Position numbers and translations under genes: made by a program | Part shown: in pieces, positions 56,785 to 64,000 of the stretch | Layout: each line of letters starts with the position of its first letter | Position numbering within the stretch: the stretch's first letter is position 1 | Notes under the pieces: generated by a model | The model's database searches: none | Told to the model about the DNA's origin: nothing | Seen by the model: only the letters and a program-made list of their open reading frames with translations | NCBI GenBank assembly: GCA_036872755.1 | Contig: JAVHNS010000007.1 | Location: 1,364,001-1,428,000 of the forward strand | Reading direction: 5' to 3' | Length of the DNA stretch: 64,000 nt | Source of the DNA: Orbilia blumenaviensis | Taxonomy: Eukaryota > Ascomycota > Orbiliomycetes > Orbiliales > Orbiliaceae

Positions 56785-56894
56785 GGTGGTTTGGCCGAAT
56801 GGTCAGGTCTAAACACGTAACAATACAGAGAAGATTAGCATTGCCCCTGCACAAGGATGACAATTTATAGGCTTGGAGGGCCTACAAATTTTTT
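56785..56894 (+). ncRNA. U6 spliceosomal snRNA
   Basis: The U6 core is clear: AACAATACAGAGAAGATTAGCA (the ACAGAGA box that pairs with the 5' splice site) starts at 56819, followed by the internal stem-loop part GCCCCTGCACAAGGATGAC. A 5' hairpin TGGCC-GAAT-GGTCA precedes it and a T6 run at 56889-56894 ends the gene, as for RNA polymerase III. It differs from the common consensus in AGCATTGCC (usual AGCATGGCC or AGCAGTGGCC) and in the 3' tail, which forms TAGGC...GCCTA. The 5' end is approximate. It is placed 75 nt downstream of the TTL stop codon. A TATAAG at 56741 is the nearest TATA-like element. Confidence 0.85.
56792..56802 (+). promoter_or_regulatory. Internal A-box-like element of the U6 gene
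   Basis: TGGCCGAATGG matches the tRNA-type A box TRGCNNAGTNGG-like pattern with one difference and coincides with the 5' hairpin of U6. Pol III U6 genes of yeast have an A box in the RNA, by family knowledge. Confidence 0.5.
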
Positions 56895-56936
56895 GGAGTT
56901 TTTCTTTTCTTTCTTTTAAGCTGTGGAATAGCGGGA

Positions 56937-56945
56937 GTTCGAGGC
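56937..56945 (+). promoter_or_regulatory. B-box-like element downstream of the U6 terminator
   Basis: GTTCGAGGC fits the B box GWTCRANNC and lies about 43 nt past the T6 run, similar in idea to yeast SNR6, where the B box lies downstream of the gene. Chance match cannot be excluded. Confidence 0.45.
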
Positions 56946-58128
56946 TTGTATTTTGCATAGAAGTCTTATTTTATTTCATTTCATTTTTTTTAAAAAAGGG
57001 ACATTCTGTCTGGATTGGGGAGGGGATTGCGATAAGGGGATGTGGAGGTATGCTGACGGTAGTTGTGACTCGAGTTGAGTCATGGCTCATTCGCTCCATT
57101 ATCACACGGCAATTATAATTCTACCCACAAGATATAAGAAAAGATTAGCTAGCGGAAAAGCGTTTCATATAAGCCCCGCCAGCTAAGATTCTTGGAAGTT
57201 TAGTTGTAGTTCAATTAAAGGGACTTGTGGATGTCTAAACTAAATTGTATACTGTGCGAGTATGTGGACGGCGTCTAGGTCACGATTTCGACTGGTCTGA
57301 TGAATCCTGAGACGTCAACTCGCTGGCGCCACGCTGGTCATGTTAAGTCAGTTACACAATACCAAAGCCGGGTCCGGCAGCCACCATCCGAGAAAAGTGT
57401 GCGTTTTCTGGGCCGTCTATCAAACATAAGTTAGTCTTAAATTGGGCTTCACAGTGGTAAAGACATATTAAAGGGCCCGGGACTTTAAGATATAAACATT
57501 TAGCAAGGGGGTGGAGCGGTTTGGAGTAATTTAATATTGAGGCAAGTCCAAACCACATGGACTTTGGATTTGAAAAATTAAATTTATAAATTCAAGTTTA
57601 TAAGATATTATCCGAGATCAATTTTGTAATATCTGAACTACACAAAATGCTACCTTTTAATACCAAAAAACTTTTGCTGATGTATTTTAAACCCTCATAA
57701 TCAACAATATAATAAATATTATAATAAATATATATTTCAACTTGAATATTATTATTCAATATCGCCCTAGAGTTCATTAAATGTATGGGGATGATGGGAC
57801 TTACACCGGGACTAGTGTGGCATGTCAAACACTAAACATAAGATATTTCAAAAATATCTTAATCATCCTGCCGTCAAACACTTGGAACAATATAACCCAT
57901 TTTCCTGAATTGGTCTAAAGAGTTAATAATTGGTTTGGGGCTGGGTACTAAATTTTCGGTCACATGACACCTTTGGTGTGTATGTTGGTATGTTTGCTGC
58001 CTTTTTCTGATCTTGTGATCCCTCCATGATGTCTTATCTCCGAATTATCTAAATTTTTAAAATAATTTAATATTAATTTTAAATCTTCATTATTAGTAAT
58101 TAATTTTAAAAAAAAGTAGTATATATTT
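56946..58128. other. AT-rich spacer between U6 and RelA/SpoT gene
   Basis: About 1.2 kb, very AT-rich between 57550 and 58130 with many stops in all frames. No gene seen. Confidence 0.5.
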
Positions 58129-60100
58129 TCATTTTTGCGTTGTAACACATGTGGTTCTGACATATTTTGGCCACCATATATGTTGATACGTTTGTTGATG
58201 TATTTGTTGGTATATTTCCCCGCCCCCTTCTCGAGGCAACGGTTGAGCGAGGCCGGTTGGTTCCAATGAGGCTGATAGATTCTCGGTAGGCTCAGATTGC
58301 GGCAACGCGGGATTTTTGGTGTGTTTTGTTGTTAGCAGACCGCTTCGTCCCAGCAGCCTCACTGTAGGCGTTGCTGCTTCATTCCTGCCGCCCTCAAGGT
58401 CACTTGCACTCGTTTCATAACAATATATAAAGTCGTGAACGAATTTTAGGTCCTCCAAAGCCACCCTCCGACTTGTAGCCCACTCTCTCCTCCCCGATAG
58501 GAATTCCTGATAACGAATTATGTTAGTAACTACTTGATTTATTTGAACTCCGGTTGTTACTTCAAACCATTGGTTAGAATGGTTTACTTACCTCATAAGT
58601 TATATCTCTTGCAATTGCATCAAGAAGATCTTCCATATTCTCAAAATATTCGCTGTATCTATTGGGATGAAGGGTTTGCCACCCTATCCTAACAATAGCG
58701 AGAGTACTTTGCCAACTATAATCCTTAAATCGAATCATATAATCAAGGAACTTATTCAGAAGCTGGATGGTTTCGCGCTCAATCTTTTCAGGCCGTGGAC
58801 CGAGAATTTCCGAAAAATCAAGGGTAGACGGGAGCTCCTGATAAGTTTTAGCGTGGCTCCAAATTCCTCCCAGGTCACCTGCCATCCTTAATGCACCACA
58901 AACAATAAATGCCTTGAAGCGCACTACCGGTATGTTGTGCCATGGAATCTTATTCAACACCGCATACGGTGAAGGGAGCCTATGTTTTTGATATTCGTTA
59001 GCTAAGACTGTGGAATCGGCGAAATTTCGAATAAGCTCCTCGAGTGAGAATTGGTCATGATCGTTTGAGAGCTTGGTCGAGCCCTTTACATTGGTACAAA
59101 ATCCTTTAGGGGTGTTTTGCCGATACTTAATCAATGTTTTGTATAATATTTCCTTTATTTGGTCGCTTTCACAGAGCATTTCTATCGATATAAGCCTAGG
59201 CCTGGGCCGAGGAGCACCATTTCCGCTCTTAGCCTTGTATGCACTCAGACATTGACTCTGGATTCCGATATTACTTTGAGAATTGCTTGGGTTCTTAGGT
59301 TTATTTTGGGGCCGGCTTGTGGAATAGTATTTGTCGCTTTCTCTGCGCAAGTACAGTTCCCAGGCTTGTTGGGATTCGAAGGGCTCATCCATTTTGCCGA
59401 TGCTCTCTCCAACACGCCCTAAAAGTTGCTCGCCAACAAGGATAATTCCATTTGAAGAATCAAGTAGAAGCTTGTCAGTTCTATCAATATGTGAATCTTC
59501 CTGTGGTTTGTAGACGAGCTCGTGATAAATTTTCGACCATGTATGCATAAGAAGCGACATAAGCTGTATTTCCAAGACTCTTCCTTCTGTTACCGAAGAA
59601 TTTGAAGGATCATCCTCAAGCAGCTGGACCCGAAAATGGAGAGCGGTATATCCAGGAAATACCCTTTTCTGTTCATTGGTGTCAATTTCGGATACTCCGG
59701 CATTTGGCTCCGGCCAACGCTGGTTGCCTATAATCATAAAACGGGTTTCTAGCCAGCGTCCAACTTTTTCAAGTTGGTTGGGGTAATAGAGGGCGATCCG
59801 GAGACCTGCGAGGTCGTGCATATCTGCTGTGATTTGCTCCAGCGTATCGTAGGGGATACCTCGGAATTTTTGACGTCGTAAAATAGTTTGCCTAGCAGAT
59901 TCGACTGACTTTGCTCTGCCTCCCCTAGATCCTTGCTTCCCCCGATCATAGATTTCGTGCTTGACACCTATGTCTTCCAGCTCTTTTGTCAGAATATCCA
60001 TGGCAACTGTGGTTAAGTTTGCGTAGACTGCAACTCCTGATTCTGCGTACTGTTTGATGAAGTCGTCAATGACAGGGTTGGGTGGGTTAAGTTCTGTCAT
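58129..60100 (-). CDS. RelA/SpoT (ppGpp synthetase fold) domain protein
   Basis: Two exons, 60100..58592 and 58506..58129, around an 85-nt intron (GTAAGT...TATCAG), give 628 residues. The RelA/SpoT synthetase fold covers about residues 35-200: ITADMHDLAGLRIALYYP (92-107), PGYTALHFRVQL (149-160, the G...ALH block), and VLEIQLMSLLMHTWSKIYHELVYK (175-198), which is the EIQ...W..I.HEL.YK signature. The C-terminal 400 residues are helical and not recognised, ending in a Thr/Gln-rich tail. By family knowledge bacterial members make or break (p)ppGpp; eukaryotic fungal members are known only from sequence, and no hydrolase half is seen here. The tail overlaps a degraded hairpin-repeat copy (58257), so the last about 70 residues may be repeat-derived. 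I chose MTELNPP; a longer frame upstream starts with TTG. Confidence 0.85.
58257..58276. repeat. Degraded hairpin-repeat copy in the end of the RelA/SpoT gene
   Basis: TTGGTTCCAATGAGGCTGA differs from the repeat core CTGGTTCCAACGAGACCAG at a few positions and has lost part of the right stem arm. Confidence 0.4.
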
Positions 60101-61080
60101 CCTGCTATATAAAAACAATAGGATTTGGTCTTATAACCGGGGGTAGCTGAGCTAGGATAAATCGATAGATGTAGTCTTGCTAAATATCTTCGAGCTAGGA
60201 TATTCTGCGTTATTTGATAGGGCCCCACTGAAGATCTTGGATATGATGGTGATATCCCAGCGGAAGGGGAAAGTGCTCTGCGGGTTTGCACGACTCATAT
60301 ATAGAACGTATTCAGCAACGGTTGGGAGGAGCTGTACCGATCGTTGATTGACTGGTGACTAAGTGACTGCTGGAGCTACGTTGCGCCGATAGAAATCAGC
60401 TGCATGTATACAGCAGAGGCTGAATCTGGCGTTATGAATTATAGAGCATGCATAAGCCCTCAAGGTTTCCACTTGGCTGTAGGAGATGGATCCTCTTCTC
60501 TTCAACTGTGTATGAACTCAGGTTGCACATTAATTTGAGTAAAGCCATGGAGAGTGCGCTTGGGGGGAACTTCAAGCTGTAGTGCTACCAAGAAGAGACA
60601 GTTGGGGCTGCGATATCGATATTATCAAAAGTCGATAAGACGGCCTACAGTCAAAAAAGAAACTCAGGTCAATTACTCCACCGCCTCGAAGCTACGCCAC
60701 CTTGCTGCATGCTAGCCTCAAGCAGCTCTACATGTACACTAGCTACATTAACGCGTGACGATACTCATTAGATCCATAGGGCGGCGCACGCGCGTGATCG
60801 CATATGATGACCATCACTAGATTCACGTTTGGCTACAAGATGCAAGAATTCTCAAGGAGATATTCAATTTACGTCGGATTGCAATTTTGACAGCCTTTCA
60901 GGTGGGGCTTCACCCTTCGGATGTATGTACGAGGTGCGCCGAGCCTGACCGCTGCTGATATCAAACGTTGCAGTCTGATCTTAATTGCAGACGATATCTA
61001 GTTTGGCGGCTGCGAGTCGAAAATTTTCGTAGCTTCATAACAGCCATATTTTGTAACGCATCTAGCCAGCGCCAGCAGCG
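60101..61080. promoter_or_regulatory. Divergent region between RelA/SpoT and CorA-like genes
   Basis: About 980 nt between the two starts, hence both promoters. No open frame of note and no recognised site. Confidence 0.45.
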
Positions 61081-62623
61081 ATGGATCACCAACCTACAGA
61101 ATCCAAGAGACAGTGCAAGAACACTGCCACCTACGGAGAATATATAAAATATCGACAACAGGCGAACCCATGTATCACTGGCTCAGAGAATTTCATTAAA
61201 AATACAATTCTGCCAACGGATTCTTGTCGCATCTATGCCTTGGAATACGCCATAGGAGAAAAAGAAACAGATAGATCTAGAGAAGTTCAGCAAGTTCATC
61301 CGGATGATATTAGCTCCGTTCTTGCGCCACCACCACCTTCGATACGAAGACGCATTATCATCATTGAGGATCTTCACCCTTCAATGATAGAAACGCTTGG
61401 TGAAAGTCTCGATATTGACCCAATTTGCCTTGCCGACTACCTTAGAACCAACAATGAAAACTTTGAGAATATGCCTTCCCCACCCGCTGTATCATTGCCC
61501 CCTTCTCACGCTATGACTCGGGAAAACTGGTTTAACATTCATTTTCAACAAATTATCTCCCTTGGAACAGAAGAGACGTTTCGTGATGCTCCATGGATTC
61601 TCAAAACTTCCGCTAATGTATCTCGCAATGTTCGACGCCTGTTGCCAATCTCCGGTCGCCAAATAGGCATTGTCCGCGGCTGTTGTTCCATGTTTGTGAA
61701 GACGACTTGTCAGTACTGTATTGGTGAGCCTTGCTGCACTTGATCCCGAGGAGCTGCAAGTTTTGACTCTGACAGGGGTTTTGCCTTAAATGTATGAAGG
61801 TATCATTTTTGTCGACTCAACCACAGCAGATATCGACTGCGGCCCGTCCATCGGCCGAGTTCCTAAGATTCCTTTTCACGGCGGTATTGAAGATTTTCGA
61901 AGACCGCTTTCATTTTCCGAGTTCCAGTCCTCACGACGTCATCTCAACGCCAGCGCCGCTACCACTTCCACTTCGTTACTACACATTGTTAAGGATGCCC
62001 TCGCCAAGAGTCCCCCCGTGTTGGAAGGAGACAGGCTGTGCATTCTTGACCTAGCATACTATCCTGTGAGGACAGTGATTGGGGAATGGATGTTGTATAC
62101 TCAGGTCCTCGGTCGATACATAGGGCACTACGAATGTTCATTCATAGATACGAAGGCGGTCCCGCACAATGTACATGAGAACAATGACATGGCGGATGTT
62201 CGAAGATGGCGCCACCGAGTCATCCAAACCCGGTCCATGATTCAATCTACGAGACAATTCATCAAGTATCGATTGGAACAGCTTAAACCGGCCAAACCCG
62301 AGAGAGGTCCGTGGGATTTGGTCTTGAGGGATTTGGACTACCTTTCTAGTAGGATCGAATTCCAGGGCTTGTCTCTAGAGAGTCTTGTTCCCGTGGTGAC
62401 GTCGGTGTATCAACTTTTAGACTCGCGCCGGTCCATTGCAGAGGCTGTGAACGTAAGGCGGCTCACCATCATAGCTCTCATATTTGTGCCCTTGTCGTGG
62501 GTTGCGAGCGTGTTTAGTATGGGCGAAGATTTTGCTCCGGGGCAGCCGAAGTTCTGGCTGTATTTTGTGGTATCCATCCCACTTTGCGCTGTTATTGTTG
62601 CCTTTTCGTTTATAGCGGTTTAA
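61081..62623 (+). CDS. CorA-like membrane protein (fungal divergent group)
   Basis: Two exons, 61081..61723 and 61800..62623, around a 76-nt intron (GTGAGC...ATGAAG), encode 488 residues. The join reads CQYCIGIIFVDST, which removes the in-frame stop before the downstream ATG. The N-terminal 390 residues are soluble; two membrane segments lie at the C-terminus (about 435-455 and 463-485: LTIIALIFVPLSWVASVFSMGEDF and FWLYFVVSIPLCAVIVAFSFIAV). This order (large soluble part, SLFSM-type loop after the first segment, second segment to the end) is that of fungal CorA-like proteins. The magnesium-channel loop G-M-N is replaced by F-S-M-G here, so ion selectivity is uncertain. The N-terminal part has RRRIIIIEDLHPSMIETLGESLDIDP, a common start of this group. 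Confidence 0.8.
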
Positions 62624-63438
62624 GGTTTTGCAAGTTAGCCCTGAGCATCGGAACTGGGTGACTAAAGGTTCCCACCTTTGGAGTCCACATCCAAGAGTGT
62701 TCATTTTAACGACTACGGGCTATGGTTTATGGACTATTAGGGGGTTTACAAGTTAGTAGGATTATGCGTGTTGATAGTTAATTTGCAGATTGGTAGCTTG
62801 TTCACAAACTACCTAATAACTGACTAGTTCATAGATTAGTTAGTAGCTGATTTATAGGTTAGCTAATTTGCCGGTTATTAACTAGTTAATTTGTAGGCTA
62901 CTAACTGGTATATAGATGGGTGGTTAATTTATTTGGACATAAATAAAGTATTTAATTCTTGGTTTGGGTTTAGCGTCGCAGCAAGTCCAGGTTGACCAGG
63001 GATAATATGCTTGTGTTAAATACTAATACAAACTAGGTAGTCAACTAGTCTCGTAGTATGTTGTGGATGGGAATTGACTACCAAAATTTTGGCTATTGAG
63101 TTGTAATAATCAGGTGAGTGTGTGGTAGTAAACATTATGCCCGATTGCTCCTTTAGAGTTGTTGGGACTAACTTTAGTGAACGCAGATCAGGAATTTGTA
63201 TAGAAACGGCTGTATTTCTATCCATTTTATCTAGCTTTGTGTGTAGATCCTTTACCTGTTTTGGTCAATCACATGTTTTATTTTGGGGGGCAAGGGGGTA
63301 AGCGGTTGGCAAAATGTGCGGCGTCAACCGCCATCTCTAGTTCCTCAATAAGCTAGCAAAGATGCTAGAAGAAGAAAGATATCTGACAGGTGTCACACAA
63401 CAGCCAACCCTTTCGGCCGTTATTTCCTCTGAATCGCA
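62624..63438. other. Convergent spacer with TAGTTA-rich repeats
   Basis: About 815 nt. Between 62750 and 62920 short imperfect units such as GTTAGTAG, CTAACTAG and TTAATTTGTAGG recur, a degenerate tandem of about 20-30 nt. No gene seen. Confidence 0.55.
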
Positions 63439-64000
63439 TTATAGTTCTGTTGACCTCATAATCCTATCGACCATCGTATATGGCGACCTTAGGTCTTCTA
63501 AAACCGGTCTTGGAATATCGCTTTTGCTAACCGGCTGACTCCAGTATTTTGTTTCGCTATCATCACTTGATAGATATGGCTGTAGCCACTCCCACTGCCC
63601 GTGTGGGACGGTTGGGATGTACAGTGGAGGGACTACCAGCTCGGGGTTGGAGCCCTCTCGATCCCCGTCCCCTTCGGATTCGGGCTGGTTAATCATCATT
63701 TTCAGTGGGTCTTCTCGAAATAAGAATTGTCCTACACGATAAAATAGTCGAATCGTCCTCAACGCCTGTTGGACCGGCCAATCTGGAAGTCTGAGGTTGG
63801 ATGGCGGCAGAACACCAGTTTGCGCCTTGACTGGGTGGAATAAGTCGACTAGCAGGGCGAAGGGTAAAATATGTTCAAATCGCTCGTTGATCATGTCTTT
63901 CTCCAGCCTCACATTAGAACCATTAAATGGTTCCACGTGGTGTGCATGTAAAGTTGGAAGACTGGACATGTGGATTCCATGGCAGTTGAAGGAGTCGTTC
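63439..64000 (-). CDS. Unrecognised protein, C-terminal part only (5' end outside window)
   Basis: The minus frame is open from base 64000 to a stop at 63439, so at least 186 residues are visible. A Met at 63969 lies inside the open frame (NDSFNCHGIHMSSLPTL), so it need not be the true start. The visible part has LPFALLVDLFHPVK, DWPVQQALRTIRLFYRVGQFLF and a Trp-rich HGQWEWLQPYL, ending in RIMRSTEL. It has no domain that I recognise. No intron signals are needed in the visible part. Confidence 0.6.
   Translation of the reverse strand, partial: NDSFNCHGIHMSSLPTLHAHHVEPFNGSNVRLEKDMINERFEHILPFALLVDLFHPVKAQTGVLPPSNLRLPDWPVQQALRTIRLFYRVGQFLFREDPLKMMINQPESEGDGDREGSNPELVVPPLYIPTVPHGQWEWLQPYLSSDDSETKYWSQPVSKSDIPRPVLEDLRSPYTMVDRIMRSTEL

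Noticed and set aside
1..64000. CRISPR arrays, insertion sequences, prokaryotic operons
   Set aside because: The genes are spliced fungal nuclear genes; no regularly spaced repeat-spacer array or transposase-like frame was seen.

Overview
The window is nuclear DNA of a filamentous ascomycete (Pezizomycotina). The evidence is short GT-AG introns of about 55-170 nt with CTAAC-type branch sites, a set of housekeeping genes with clear fungal relatives (TRAPP, cytochrome oxidase, Tim23, Trm732, Def1, a SurE/TTL pair, an Hva1-TUDOR protein), fungus-typical Gln/Pro-rich proteins and a U6 snRNA gene. Class cannot be fixed from the sequence alone. Many homopolymer A/T tracts (17-46 nt) lie in non-coding DNA. 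Gene models are mine, built by joining reading frames across splice signals; start and end give the coding span.

Layout. 1-1.8 kb: 5' part of an unrecognised acidic, coiled-coil protein (minus), leaving the window. 1.8-10.5 kb: a long gene-poor stretch. 10.5-20.8 kb: F-box-like gene (+), TRS20 (-), COX7 (+, first coding exon only 5 nt), TRM732 (-, six exons), then divergently TIM23 (+). 21.5-24.7 kb: two tandem intronless genes for secreted, Pro-rich proteins with dibasic (Kex2-like) sites. 24.9-28 kb: a small fungal family protein and an annexin with a Gln/Pro-rich tail (both -). 28-39.6 kb: gene-poor island with several copies of a small hairpin repeat, holding a 2OG-Fe(II) oxygenase, a head-to-head arsenic pair ACR3/ACR2, and a vWA-like protein. 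39.7-47.4 kb: UBP16-like membrane-anchored deubiquitinase and the CUE-domain protein Def1 (both -). 47.4-51.9 kb: gene-poor. 51.9-56.9 kb: Hva1-TUDOR protein, SurE-type protein, tubulin-tyrosine-ligase-like protein, then U6 snRNA with tRNA-like A and B box matches (all +). 58.1-64 kb: a eukaryotic RelA/SpoT-domain protein (-), a CorA-like membrane protein (+), and the 3' end of an unrecognised gene (-).

How the parts fit. Most genes are independent housekeeping functions. Three neighbourhoods suggest linked function: ACR3 (arsenite efflux) with ACR2 (arsenate reductase) on opposite strands of a very short shared promoter; the SurE and TTL genes, which correspond to the two halves of the single yeast protein Pby1; and the two secreted proteins, which look like tandem paralogues.
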